Shown: positions 37,431 to 48,747 of the stretch, one piece after another | How positions within the stretch are numbered: the stretch's first letter is position 1 | How the letters are laid out: each line of letters starts with the position of its first letter | DNA from: Cololabis saira | Taxonomy: Eukaryota; Chordata; Actinopteri; Beloniformes; Belonidae | Assembly: GCF_033807715.1 (NCBI RefSeq) | Contig: NC_084606.1 | Coordinates: forward strand, 37,072,401-37,136,400 | Length of the DNA stretch: 64,000 nucleotides | Direction: 5' to 3' | Made by a program: the position numbers and the translations under genes | The notes under the pieces: generated by a model | Told to the model about the DNA's origin: nothing | Seen by the model: the letters and a program-made list of their open reading frames with translations, nothing else | Databases searched by the model: none

Positions 37431-38822
37431 TTGAAGCTCTTCTTCCGGCTCTCGACGAAGGCGGACGCTTTTTCCTCTGCTCCCTCTCCCTCTCCCTCTC
37501 CCTATCTGTCTGCCCTGCTACCGCTTGCTTGTCTCGTCTCCAGAGTTTCCTTCTTTTCACTCCTCCGAAAACTACAAACATGGAATTGATTAACTGGTCT
37601 CTCAGCACAATTGACCAAATTTTTGCAACAAGAAGACAGGGGGTAAGGGAGCCCTCCTGCCCTGACGGGACATTCTTTGCTGGATATTCGATGGATGCGT
37701 ACAGAGCGTGGAAGCCGTTATGTTTAGCAATTTTGTCAGTCGAGGATGCCTACATATTTGGATTTATGATCGCAGGATTTCTCCTGATTTTCTCCATGAT
37801 CGGAGGTGGCGGTTTCCTGATGTATCGACAAATGTGTAAGTCGTCGGCGGCCTCTTTCAGCCACTTGGCAAAGCTGCCGGACGTGGCAGAAGGATCAAGC
37901 AAAGCGATCAGCGCTCTGACTTTTACGCTGGGGGAGCAGGCCCGTAAGCTGGATGCGATTCTCAAGCAGAACCGTAGGCTGGCGGGGGTCTTTGAGCTCA
38001 TTAACAAGGTGGATAACAACATTAACAACATGGAGAAGTTGGGAGCTCAGCTTGGCCGAAATTGAATTGATTGATCACTATTTCGTCTGATTGCTGATGA
38101 TGATCAGAGACTGAAAAGGCAAACGGAAAATTACTGGGCTGCCTGTTCTCAAAACAACCGCTGATTCTACCAATTTGACCTCGAGAGAGCGGCTTGGCAC
38201 GACCGCTCCTGCTCACAATCTCCTGGAGGAATGCAAACAAGATAACTCTGTCCCCTATCCCTTCCCTCTCCCACAACACTGCGGATCCTGTTTCCAGAAC
38301 TGACCGAGCCGCCTGACAACACCGTGGACTTGGCTGTGTGCAGATCTGGGCGGAGGTTCACGGACAGACTCACTGCTTCACAGACACTCACTGATAAGCA
38401 CACACAATTCCCTCAATTAATGTCAACGCCTTCTATCGGCCCCCCTCTTACCAGCCCCCCCCTCACAGACTCCGGGTTTGAGCGCCACGTGCAATGGCCG
38501 CGGCCCTCACCTGGATGACCTGTGCTGGGTCCCCCCCGCCCCTCGACCTTCCCATATCATACCCATAAGCATGATGTTGTTTTGTTGTGTGTATGTTGCT
38601 TTTCTGTGCTGAGGTGTTTTTTTGCACCTTGACACTAGGTATAAATACACAGTGTGAAGATGCCTTTTTTTTCCCTCCTCCCCCCCATCCCAGTGTCATT
38701 CTTTCTCTAAAAATGGCGTCCATATTAATGGTGCCATCGGTGTAAACCGGAGTCATGTTCTCTCGTCTGATTATGTCTGACCTGGCAATAAAGCTTTTTC
38801 TGATTCTGATTCTGATTCTTAC
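37431..38822 (+). mobile_element. Small retroposon-like element with its own ORF and a TGATTC tail
   Basis: The block interrupts the second L2-like LINE in opposite orientation. It begins with a CT-rich, GC-rich leader (CTCTCGACGAAGGCGG, then repeated CTCCCT) and ends GGCAATAAAGCTTTTTC followed by (TGATTC)n. An AATAAA plus a short tandem tail is typical of non-LTR retroposition. A target duplication is not clear. It carries no reverse transcriptase, so it would be mobilised in trans (inference). Confidence 0.65.
37580..38065 (+). CDS. 161-residue putative single-pass membrane protein of unknown function
   Basis: The start ATG lies in a good context (caaacATGG) and the frame is open to TGA/TAA-type termination at 38063-38065. 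The N-terminal third (MELINWSLSTIDQIF, CPDGTFFAGYSMDAY) is followed by a hydrophobic segment around residues 60-85 (FMIAGFLLIFSMIGGGGFLMY), consistent with one transmembrane helix. A C-terminal amphipathic region (EQARKLDAILKQNRRLAGVF, NKVDNNINNMEKL) could form a coiled coil. I know no function. The surrounding leader and tandem tail suggest it is the only gene of a retroposon. It could instead be a retrocopied host gene. Confidence 0.6.
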   Translation: MELINWSLSTIDQIFATRRQGVREPSCPDGTFFAGYSMDAYRAWKPLCLAILSVEDAYIFGFMIAGFLLIFSMIGGGGFLMYRQMCKSSAASFSHLAKLPDVAEGSSKAISALTFTLGEQARKLDAILKQNRRLAGVFELINKVDNNINNMEKLGAQLGRN

Positions 38823-39066
38823 TGTATGTTAAATTTTTGTTTGGAGACTGGAATTATAAATTGCTGCGACTCCTCCGCCTCGGCCTGTGTTTCTAGGAAT
38901 GTGATGATTAAAATAGCCGGGCGGAGTCAATTTATTCAAACTAACATACTCTTCCTCCTATAACCATGTTTCTGTTAAGCAGAAAACATCACTCCTACTC
39001 TCTGTAATTATATAATTTACTAACAGAGACTTGGAGCTTAACGATTGTATATTTAGTAGTCCGCAT

Positions 39067-39639
39067 CTAATTTTTCGGTCTCTTATTTACAAGAGCAGCA
39101 CCAACCCGGGTGGGATGAATGCCGTCTCTTCTAATCAGATGGGGCTTTTCCCAGAATGTTTCCCAATTGTCAATAAAGGCCACTTCGTTTTCTGAACACC
39201 ACCGATACAACCAGCGACGGAGCGAGAGCATGCGACTAAACATGTCATCGCTGGTCAGATTGGGGAGGGGACCAGAGAAACCTACGGAGTCCGACATGGT
39301 TTTGGCGTAGTTACACACCGAGACAATATTCATTTTGGTCACTTCTGACTGGCGAAGACGGGAGTCATTAGCTCCGACATTGATGATAACTTTACCATAT
39401 TTACGATTACCCTTTGCCAGTAGCTTCAAATTTGCTTCTATGTCGCCCGCTCTGGCCCCCGGGATACACCTAACTATGGTCGCTGGAGTCGGCCTCACAT
39501 GCCTGACTATGGAGTCGCCAATCACCAGGGTCGGCTTTTCAACGGGTGTGTCGCTGAGTGGGGAAAATCTGTTAGACACATGAAGCGGGTGGTGGTGTTC
39601 CGTGAGCCCTTTAGGACTACGCTTCCTCCGAACCGTCAC
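39067..39639 (-). CDS. L2-like ORF1 with an SGNH-esterase-type domain
   Basis: The product contains [11 protein letters not shown] (nucleophile GDS block), a [11 protein letters not shown] block and a [13 protein letters not shown] block with the Asp-His pair. This order is typical of SGNH/GDSL hydrolases used as ORF1 in L2/CR1-group LINEs. About 190 residues remain open. The natural start is uncertain because the N-terminal region upstream is degenerate. Its presumed role is in the ribonucleoprotein particle, perhaps binding lipid or membranes, which is unproven here. Confidence 0.8.
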   Translation of the reverse strand: MTVRRKRSPKGLTEHHHPLHVSNRFSPLSDTPVEKPTLVIGDSIVRHVRPTPATIVRCIPGARAGDIEANLKLLAKGNRKYGKVIINVGANDSRLRQSEVTKMNIVSVCNYAKTMSDSVGFSGPLPNLTSDDMFSRMLSLRRWLYRWCSENEVAFIDNWETFWEKPHLIRRDGIHPTRVGAALVNKRPKN

Positions 39640-40399
39640 CCACCGGCCCTGACTGGCCGGCTGCTCAGGAGCTGCAGGGGAGCGGCTAGCAGCTGCTGCT
39701 ACAGGCCGGTCTGCCGCTAGCTTAGCCTGGTTAGCTGAGGAGGACTATGGTCAACTTGGCAGAACCGGACCTCTAACTGACTGAGCCTCGCCTCCAGCCC
39801 TGCAAATAAACTACATTTTCAGCACTTACCGTCTTCACTAAAGGAGGCAGAGGAATAACTAAACATTTCACACACTGAGCAGCAAAGAGGTGAAACGGTG
39901 GAAGACGGAGAGGCCATGCTAAGATGCTAACAGAGGCTAACGGACAGAAAATGTATCGCTGATTGGTGACAGTGAAAGTTACGGAAGAGAAAATGAGCGA
40001 GTGTTGAAAGTTTTAGACAAAAAAGTCGAGAGAGATCTGAGCCTGCACGCCGTGCAGCAGCAACAGGCCGCAACACCAGGAAGTGACGCGATGCGTGACG
40101 CAGTACGTTACCCAATCCGCAAGCACGCAACAGCAGAGCCGCAACAGCCAGAATAAATTTTACTGTACACAGGAGTTTTATATATTTTTTTCAGGTGGTG
40201 TTTTGTTGTCTTTTTCTCTTGGACTATGGGGATGCTTCTCCTCTATATATATATAAATGAAAAAGAAATAAAAAGTTGATCACAAAAAAACATTTTTTTT
40301 CTGACGGTCACGGGTCGGCTATAAACAGTGGGCGGAGCTAATCCAGTTAACACGGCAAAGCGTCACTCAATTGAGCAAATCAAATCGTTTGCTTACCCT

Positions 40400-41393
40400 G
40401 TGTGGCCTGCATGCTGTGGACTGTGGAGAGAGGAAGAGAGACGTGAGAGAGATAGCGTAGCATGGCTTGCTCCAAAATAAGGAAAGTTGATGCAGAAAAC
40501 CGAACTTTTAAAGATGAATGGACGGACCAATTTATGTTCATTCTTCCGGCAGCCAGTTCTAAACCAGTGTTCCTCATATGTTCCGAAAAGGTGGCATTAA
40601 TCAAAAGCGGTAATGTGAAGCGCCACTACGAGACAAAACACAAATCTTTTGAGCAAACTTATCCACTGAAGTCCGAGCTGAGGGCACGCAAAATAACCGA
40701 ACTGAGAGCACAGTATGACAGATCTACCCGACTCATCATGCACTCATTTACAGCCCAGCAACGGGCAAGTGAATGTGCACTAAAGGTAGCGTGGATTTTG
40801 GGGCAACATAAGAAAATATTTAGTGATGGGACAGTTGTGAAGGAGTGCTTAAACGCCGTTCCTGAGACGTTACTTGAAAGAAAACAAAAAGACGGGTTGT
40901 GTGAAAAAATCAAGCAAATACACATGTCATACACATGTGCATGAGAATGGCACTAACTCCATTCAAGCCAAGATTCAAAATACTGGCAGGGCAGTCACAT
41001 GCTCATTTCTCTCATTCAGGAAGGAAGTAGAAAAAATGTAAAAGAAAAAAAATAAAGAGGGGCTCTGTTGGCACTTTTTTCTAAAGAGGCACTTTTTTAT
41101 TTATTTTATTTTGAATAGTCTGTGTTGTTTTCTTTTACTTGAAATGTAGGCCTTAAGTTCATTAGGCTGGGATACATTTTATTTATGGTAAAGGCAGCTG
41201 TTTGTTTACTATTCAAGTGCCATACAAGTTCCATGTGTATGTTAAATCCCACTTTGAAAATTGAGAATAAATATTGTTGAAACAATATGAAAATGTACGT
41301 TGTTGATTTTATTTGATGGACATAGGGGTAGGCTATAGGACACAATTTAGACATTATGAGGTTCGGACCTTGAATTTTAATTGAATACCCCTG
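40400..41393 (+). mobile_element. hAT-type element remnant
   Basis: The right end reads AATTGAATACCCCTG, the reverse of a common hAT start (CAGGGGTATTCAATT). The transposase N-terminal piece is on the plus strand. Most of the transposase is missing, so this is an internally deleted copy. The left terminus could not be found; the element runs into LINE sequence somewhere between 40140 and 40440. Confidence 0.65.
40462..40944 (+). pseudogene. GTF2IRD2-like hAT transposase, N-terminal fragment
   Basis: The first 160 residues match the hAT group related to GTF2IRD2: KVDAENRTF, EWTDQFMFILP, SGNVKRHYETKH, a VAWILGQHKK block and a VVKECL block. The zinc-finger segment reads PVFLIC, where relatives have Cys in place of Phe. 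One metal ligand therefore looks lost. The frame ends shortly after KIKQIHMSYTC, where relatives continue for several hundred residues including the DDE core. Confidence 0.75.
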
Positions 41394-44223
41394 ATCTAGA
41401 GAATGATTTTTCGACCATTTTACAATATACTGTAATTTACTGGCTATGAAGTAATACTGGAAGTTAGGTAACTCTAAACCTCCACATTCCTTGGATTTTT
41501 GCAATGTCTTTAAACTAATACGTGGTGTTTTATTCTTCCACAGAAATGTTGATACATATGAGTCCAATGATTTAAACCAGGAAAAAGGGGGTTTGGATGG
41601 TATCATTGAGAAAAAATAATTTACCTTTGGTAAAACCATCATCTTAATGGTGGCAATTCTTCCCATGAGTGAAATGGGAAGAGAGTTCCACCTGGAAAGA
41701 TCATCTTCTATTTTCTTTAAAAGCTGAACATAATTTAATTTTATTAACTCTGACAGCCTAGGGTAAATATTTATACCTAAATATCTAATGTTCCCTGTTT
41801 GTAATTTAGTATTGGCTATATTCCTAAGATTGCAGTTAACATACAAAACAGTGGATTTAGACCAATTAATAGAATAGTCAGACAAAGATGAAAATCCCTC
41901 TATAAGTGCAATTGTCTGTGATAGTGAAGTTTGTGAATTCTGGAGGAAGAGGAGTACGTCATCCGCATAAAGACTTATTTTGTGCTCTAATATTTTGCAT
42001 TGTATACCTTTAATATTTAGATTTTTTCTAATATCTGCGGCTAAAGGTTCAATAAATATTGCAAATAGTGAGGGAGAGAGAGGGCAACCTTGCCTAGTGC
42101 CTCTTTCCAAGTTAAAGCTTGAGGAGATTTGATCATTTGTCCTTACCCGTGCCTTGGGCGAGCTATATAATATTTTTATCCAGTTAATAAAAGTTTCGCC
42201 AAATCCAAATTTATGTAAAGTTGCCAATAGAAACTTGCATTTTACCCGATCGAATGCTTTTTCAGCATCTAAAGATATAATAGTAGCCTGTAATTTGTTG
42301 ATATTTGAATAATCTATGATATTAAGTAATCTACGAGTATTAGTAGAAGAATGTCTACCTTTAATAAAACCTGTTTGATCCGGATGTATAATAAAAGGGG
42401 TGACTCTTTTCAGATGTTCGGTAAGAGCCTTGCTGATTATATTAAGGTCTACATTTATCAATGATATTGGGCGATAGCTCGATGGGAGCAAGGGATCCTT
42501 ATCTGGTTTTAATAAAAGACTAATATTAGCAGAATTCATATTTAATGGTAAGCTTTTATTCTCCCTAACATTTAGGATCATTTTATAAAATGTTGGTGCT
42601 AATATGCTCCAGAATTCCTTATAGAATTCATTTGGAAAACCATCTGGGCCCGGAGCTTTATTATTAGGCATATGTTGGAGAGCTTCATGAAGTTCTCCTT
42701 TTGAGAGCGGTGAGTCTAAATTCGTAACCTGCTCCTGATGTAACTTCGGCAGATTAATTTTTCCAAGAAACTCGTTGATGGATTGGTCGGTTGACTCAAT
42801 TTGCGATGAGATTAGTTTATAGTAAAAGTCTCTGAAAACTGAGTGTATTAAACAGGGATCATGTCTAACTTCCCCTGATTGGTCCTTAATAGATGATATG
42901 GTTGCTTTTTCCCTATTTATTTTTAATTGATTGGCTAAATATTTCCCCGATCTCTTGGCGTGTGCATAGTTTTCCAGGCGAAGCCTTTGTACTAAAAACT
43001 GCGTTTTTGCGTCAATTATTTTATTTAATTCTATTTTAGTTTTCCTTATTCTATTCAGGATATTCAATTCAATTCAATTCAATTCAATTCATTTATTAAG
43101 GACTGCACAACAAGTCGGCAGAATTTACGATAGACATATGACAGAATATATTCGTCTGCAGAGGTCCGGAAGGCCTCCTCTAGCGTTTTAATTTCACATT
43201 CTAATTCTTTTGTTTTTAAGTTATCTTTCCTTTTTTTATTTGAGGAAAAGGAGATTATTTTACCTCGCATTACTGTTTTTCCTCCTTCCCATAGGACACT
43301 CGCTGATGTTTCCGGCTGATTGTTATTTTGCAAAAATATGTCCCATTCTTTCTTTAAAAAATTAATAAAGTCAGGGTCTTTAAGCAAAGATGTGTTAAAT
43401 CTCCAATTTTTAAAGGATGGTACGCTCCCCCTCTTCCCCAGAGTGAAAGTAACTGGTGCGTGATCGCTGATAATAATTGGGTGGATTTGGGATTCCGAGA
43501 TATCTTTCATCAGAGAGGTACTGACTAAAAAATAATCTAACCTAGAATGTGAGTGATGCACAGCTGAGAAAAAGTGTAGTCCCTAAGAGTTGGGTGAAGA
43601 GAACGCCATGTATCGCAAAGACCCAGATCATTCATATATTGCTTGACAATACTTGCTGACTGCCAACTCCTGTGTCTGCCTGCATTACTGAGCCTGTCCA
43701 CTCCAGGGTCCAGTACCATGTTGAGGTTTCCTCCGATGATGACTGTGTTGTCTAGGTGAGCAGAAAGTGAGGTGAAAAAAGAGTGAAAAAACGAGGAGTC
43801 ATCAACATTTGGACCATATACATTAGAAATACATAAATTCAGGCTTTGAATTTGCAAAACCAATATTAAATATCTACCCTCTGAGTCAATGTATGTGTCC
43901 TTTACAGTGGAATTTACTCTCTTATTAATTAGAATTGCTACCCCTCTTTGTCTGGAGTTGTAACAGGTTGAGAAAACATGCAGAATCTGTGTCGTGGCCA
44001 ATGTATCTGCTGAAGCTTTGACTAAGTGGGTTTCTTGTAGTAGGACAATGTATGCCTGCAGGGTTTTTATCTGATTAAGAAGTTTTTGTCTCTTCGCTCT
44101 GTTCCCGGCTCCATTTACATTCCAAGTTACAAACTTTAATTTATCCATAATCCAATCATTGAAAGTAACATTATATGTAAATAGTAATGTTGCATGAGGG
44201 ACTGTTGCATATGTGTGTGCCAT
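41394..44223 (-). pseudogene. L1/Tx1-type ORF2 (endonuclease + reverse transcriptase)
   Basis: The endonuclease portion (44223-43537) shows FVTWNVNGAGN, LLQETHL and SNVYGPN. A one-base loss in a run of T near 43560 shifts the frame to 43561-43079. The reverse transcriptase follows (43067 onward) with NNKAPGPDGFPNEFYKE, SYRPISLINVD, DAEKAFDRV, RQGCPLSPSLF and the catalytic YADDVL. The frame then runs by chance into the hAT sequence and stops at 41106. The C-terminal domain beyond LQYIVKWSKNHS is missing. Confidence 0.9.
43066..43147 (-). mobile_element. 82-bp truncated retroposon with a (TTCAA)n tail and 6-bp duplication
   Basis: ATATTC occurs on both sides (43060-43065 and 43148-43153). Removing the block restores the L1-type frame (TSADE joined to NILNRIRKTKIEL). 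On the minus strand it ends AATAAATG plus an (AATTG)n tail. Confidence 0.75.
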
Positions 44224-44509
44224 GTTATTCTAAATGTATGTGTATTTGTACCAATTTACCAAACAGAAAGTGCAGCGAAATAATTCTAATCATAATAAAA
44301 AAATAGAAAAAAAAGGAACGACCGCCAGTGTGCGCCTATGACTTACTGAGACTAGCAGAGCAAGAATTAATAATACATTAATATGTGCCGAAAGTGTTTA
44401 TGAAGCTATATCTAATCTAATCACCAAGTGTTTATGAAGCTATATCTAATCTAATCACAAATTAGTGAGAAAAAGAGAGAAAAGAAAAAAGTAAATTTGT
44501 ACTCATCAT

Positions 44510-45010
44510 TTAGAAAAGCCAGGGAGTGATGTCCGGGTCGCGGTACAGTTGTCCGTTCACGTACAGCTTGTCCACGGTGATGACAGCACGAGCTCCATCC
44601 GCCATGAGCTTCTTCCGGATCGGGAAGAGGACTCTGCGACGGTCCAGGATCTCCCGGGGGAACTGGTCGTTAATGGAGAACGGCAGTCCGCGTAGCTGTG
44701 GTCCCCGACTCCTCACCTGCTCCTTCTGCTTGAAGTGTTCAAATTTAGCAAAATGGGCCTGGGTCTCTGGGCTTCTGATCTTCTTCCTCCTAGGCGATGG
44801 ACGCGGTGAAACGTGATGGAGTTCGCCAGGTCTTCTGGAAGTTTCAAGTGTGTTTTGATTAAATCCTGGACAGTTGCTTCCGGATCTTCATCAGGCTTCT
44901 CCGGAATCCCAGAGAACGCGCCGCCCGACTTCTTCACCATGACTACTCTTTCAAAACACTCGTCTATAAATGGGTCCAAAGATTCGCTTTGCTGCAGGTT
45001 GTTTTCGTAA
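44510..45010 (-). pseudogene. L1/Tx1-type ORF1 fragment, frameshifted
   Basis: The first part has KLPEDLANSITFHRVHRLG (45010-44713). The second, in another frame, has RGLPFSINDQFPREILDRRR and LYVNGQLYRDP (44716-44510). These match the RRM and C-terminal domain of L1 ORF1p RNA-binding proteins. A shift near 44740-44790 separates them. The N-terminal coiled coil is absent. Confidence 0.82.
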
Positions 45011-45624
45011 CTGTATAATCTATCTATGAACTACCCTTTCGTTATTTTAATCTAAGTTTCTATCCATTTTAAAAGCATTTACTGAGAAAAAAAAACATAC
45101 TACCTCGCCATGTTGAATTCTGCTGCCTCGTAGTTCTCGCGATTCTACCACATCTCATGGTGCGTTCACTGCCACGCTGCCACTGCCGGATGTGTGGTCA
45201 TTGGTTACTGTTGCTATGGACTTGGTAAACGGTTAACAGCAAGTCACTTTTGTCGTGTTGTTAAAGCAGCATTAAAGTAGTAATAAGCGCCAGACCAACT
45301 GTGCAGTACGAACTCTGTTTATTAGCTCTTGCTCGCAGCCAACTCAGACAATACCATACAGCCTGACGCCACAGCGCCCCCACATGGTAACATGACTCAA
45401 GAACTCCCATAGCAATAAACCATACTATGAATCAACATACAATAATACCACAACTCTCTCTATCTCGTTATTTTAAGATAGTTAAGCTTATGGTAACGTA
45501 ACATGGTGTCAGAAGTTGACATACATTTTATTTTTGTTGGAAAATGCCATATTTTAAGATATTTTCGGCATTAAAATGCATTTTAATAATGTTTCTAGCA
45601 AGAAATGTGTATTTTATTTACATA

Positions 45625-46751
45625 CAGTGTGTCCGAAATGCCATACTAAACAATATATACTTAAAAGGCTAACTTTAGTTCGGCAAACTTTTGAGTAAAT
45701 ATCAGTAGAATGCATTAATTTGGACGTACTACTCAGGCCCCGTTTACACGTAGCAAAAACGGTGGCGTTTTCATGTGTTTTGGCCGTTCGTTTACACGAA
45801 AACGAAGCTCAAAGTCACCAAAAACGATAATTTCTGAAAACTCTGGCCAAAGTGGAGATTTGCAAAAACTCAGTTTTCACTTTTCTCGACACGTTTTCAC
45901 GACATTTAGGCTTCAGAACGTCACATTATGCAACAGAAACGTAACCAGCGTCATGTGTGCCACCTGTGTTTACAATTTGTTTGGCCACCGTCAACATTTT
46001 CTTGTATTTTACCTGTTTTATATTCTAAAGTCACACTTAAAAGTAACTTCACTTCTCTGTCACTCCAAATGAAAGACTCTTGTTCCATCTTGGAAGCAAC
46101 TGTGTCGTGTCATTTGTTGATGTTTTTTTCCAGGATTCCGATTGGCTAGCATGACTTTATCTTCTTGTTACACTGCCCCCTGTAGGTTTGGCTGCTCATA
46201 GCACCTTAACAGCATATCTATGCAGGTTTGTGTAAATGAAGAGATTTTGCACGTAGAAATATCGTTTTTTGTAAATACCGGGCTATGTGTAAACGTGGCC
46301 TCAGATCGCACATGGCTCTTTCTGCCTTTGGGAGGGGGAATTGTTACCATGGTAACAACTCCTGTCAAAGCAGCAGTAGCAGCGCACCGCTCCACTCTTT
46401 GCCATTTATCCTGACCGAAACAAGATGACATTATATATTATTATGATATATGAATATTACAATATAAATATTATATAATAATATTATACGTAATCATTAT
46501 AATAATATATAAAAATTATACTTATAACATATACGTATGTGCACAGCACTTCGCAACCAAACACCGCTACATTGCATTGTGGGAAGTTTCTGCTTAGCCA
46601 GTGTCCATCAATCCAAACAATAAATTTCTCCGGAATAAGTATGGATAGCGCATACTATTGTGTATGTACTAATGTTTCGGATGCACTAAAAAATCTCACA
46701 TACTGTTTTTGATACTCATTAAGGTGGAAGTATGCAATTTCGGACGCAGCC
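45625..46751. mobile_element. Candidate MITE with TGTGTCCGAAAT ends, holding another MITE
   Basis: The left end ACAGTGTGTCCGAAATG mirrors the right end AATTTCGGACGCAGCC over about 12-14 bases. AT-rich and non-coding inside. A second inverted-repeat element lies within. The superfamily is not determined. Confidence 0.5.
45735..46301. mobile_element. Nested MITE with AGGCCCCGTTTACACGTAGC ends
   Basis: The left terminus pairs with GCTATGTGTAAACGTGGCCT on the right at 18 of 20 positions. There is no coding content. It sits inside the candidate MITE at 45625-46751. Confidence 0.68.
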
Positions 46752-47116
46752 ATAATAATCTTCAATCAGTGAATATGGTGTTTAGTTTGTCAGTTATTAC
46801 GGAGATTATGGAGGTATTTCTATCGTTGCTATGGTGCTATGGATGCTGGTATAATAATAATTAAAGCTACAAGCAGCAATAAAAGGGCCCTCGTACTCTT
46901 GTGCACGTTCAGGCTGCAGTGGAAGCGCTTGTATGACTTGCATGTAGATTTTTCAGGCCTGGACATTTAGCGAATGACACCAGCCACGACTCTCTATATC
47001 AAAGGCGCCAAATTATGTTTTTGCTGGTGGGTGCTGGATGTCATGTAGTGTCGTTTCGCACGAGATTCAGCAATCCAGCAAAGTAGATTCAACAGCGGTA
47101 ACGGACATGAACGCCG

Positions 47117-47152
<36 letters not shown>

Positions 47153-47275
47153 TAATAATCAATATCTAAACAAACTGCGATGTTCATCTGAGAAAAAGGA
47201 GGCTATAGTTCTATAGTTCATAACCAAGATCATTCTTTCTTCCATCTTGATTGTATCTGATCTACAACAGTAGAA

Positions 47276-47640
47276 TTGAATTTTTTTTTATTTCACCGTG
47301 TGCCCTGTGACGGCATCTCGGCGTTGTCCAATAGGAGAGAAGGTGCTACAAATCAAGCCAGAAATCTTGGTGCAATTATTGACTCAGACCTGAACTTCAA
47401 CAGCCATCTAAAGTTTATCACTAAATCTGCCTATTACCACCTAAAAAACATTGCTAGAATTAAGGGGATTCTGTCTAATCAAGACATGGAAAAACGTATT
47501 CATGCATTCATTTTCAGTAGGTTGGATTATTGCAATGGCATCTTTACAGGCCTTAACAAGAAATCTATCAGGCAGCTGTAGCTGATCCAGAACGCTGCCG
47601 CCAGAGTCCTTGCAAACACCAGGAAACTGGACCATATTAA
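47276..47640 (+). pseudogene. LINE reverse transcriptase C-terminal fragment
   Basis: The translation shows ARNLGAIIDSDLNFNSHLKF, YYHLKNIARIKG and FSRLDYCNGIFTGL. A stop follows, and then LIQNAAARVL in the same frame. This is the region after the YADD motif in L2/CR1-group LINEs. No 5' part is present, and the 3' end runs into poly(A)-like sequence. Confidence 0.78.
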
Positions 47641-48104
47641 AAAACAAAAACAAAAAAAAACTATTTTTTTTTTAACTTTTTCCCATCCACTTTGAATGTT
47701 TTTTTTTGGCCGTTTTTTTTCTGAATAACTTTGGGAAAAATAGGAATTTCAACACCAAAAGTCATAGCACACTATTCCCGATAAAGACACGCATTTTGAT
47801 ATATGATTCGCCTGGGTCCTCCGAAATCTGTACTTTCTCATTTTGAAATGTATTTACATCCTAATTTTTTTTTTTAAGTTTTCATACAAATATGATTAAA
47901 TAATGATTAAAATATGATTTTATGTTTAAAAATGTCTGTTCCATCAACAGTCAGTACAGTATGTTCATAGATCATACATCCATCTCCTTGTTTACAAAAT
48001 GTGGGGTATGTTTTTGTTATTTGACAAGAAATCTCTCACAGGAGTCTCATGTGTATGAATGTGTATGAATGTTTGGTGGTGGTCGGAGGGGCCGTTTGGT
48101 CAAT

Positions 48105-48168
48105 ATGGCAGCCACGCTTTCGTCAGTCTGCAGGGCTGCTGTGGCTACAAACGTAGCTACCACCACCG
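48105..48168 (+). CDS. Candidate first exon encoding a presequence-like peptide
   Basis: ATG in the context caatATGG opens MAATLSSVCRAAVATNVATT and meets a donor at 48168/48169 (CCACCG/GTGAGA). The peptide is rich in Ala, Ser, Thr and Arg without acids, like mitochondrial targeting N-termini. I see no matching second exon, so it may be a relic or chance. Confidence 0.25.
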
Positions 48169-48747
48169 GTGAGATTGTGTATGAATGAATAATGATCCTC
48201 CGACAACCTCCAGCTGGCGGCATCCTAGGATTTTTAGAACTCTTGGTTCGAGTCCCGTCCCCTTCGTCGGAAAGTTTGCGGGTAAATCCATTTTAACGCG
48301 GGTGGGCGAGTGGGCTTCCACGAGTACAGCTGGCGGGATGCTCCTCGGCTGAGGCTGATCACGCTTATCGGAGATGAGGTAGTCCTCGCGAAACATAACA
48401 GTAGACGTTTCTTTTGCGTTGATGAAACTTGTAGGGAGAATCGGACAGCTGAACAGCTCATCGGTTACGCTCCGCAGTGGGTCCTGGTGAAGAGCGGCCC
48501 TTTTCCTCGGCTCTGGAAGAAAAGAAAACTGGAGGAAAAGAGAACGAGGTTCCGGAAGCCACTGCTATTTAACCACCAGCGGGGACGCGCTTCGCATCAG
48601 CAGCGCCTGCGGACCAATTCACTGTCCTTACTGGACGCGCATGACCTCAATCCTGCCCCCTTTTTACATCAGAATCAGAATCAGAATCAGAAAGGGGGTT
48701 TATTGCCAAGTTTGTTAACACACACAAGGAATTTGTTGTGGTGATTG

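Larger units (their letters stand above)
33530..40140 (-). mobile_element. Second L2-like LINE, nearly full length, with a nested insertion
   Basis: The minus-strand element has ORF1 at 39639-39067, a damaged ORF2 at 37363-34873 and a long 3' region that includes the TG-rich microsatellite. Outer limits are approximate: the 3' TTCAA tail of the first copy is not seen here. A 1.4-kb element at about 37431-38822 interrupts it between ORF1 and ORF2. It aligns with the first copy from about 34800 to 37430, with different 3' UTR sequence beyond. Confidence 0.75.
41394..45012 (-). mobile_element. L1/Tx1-type LINE, truncated at both ends
   Basis: The minus-strand element has a broken ORF1 (45010-44510) and a broken ORF2 (44223-41394). 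Its 3' part is cut where the hAT terminus begins at 41393, and its 5' end near 45012. An 82-bp retroposon lies inside ORF2 (43066-43147). The gap between ORF1 and ORF2 (44224-44510) is AT-rich with a small direct repeat of CAAGTGTTTATGAAGCTATA. Confidence 0.85.
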
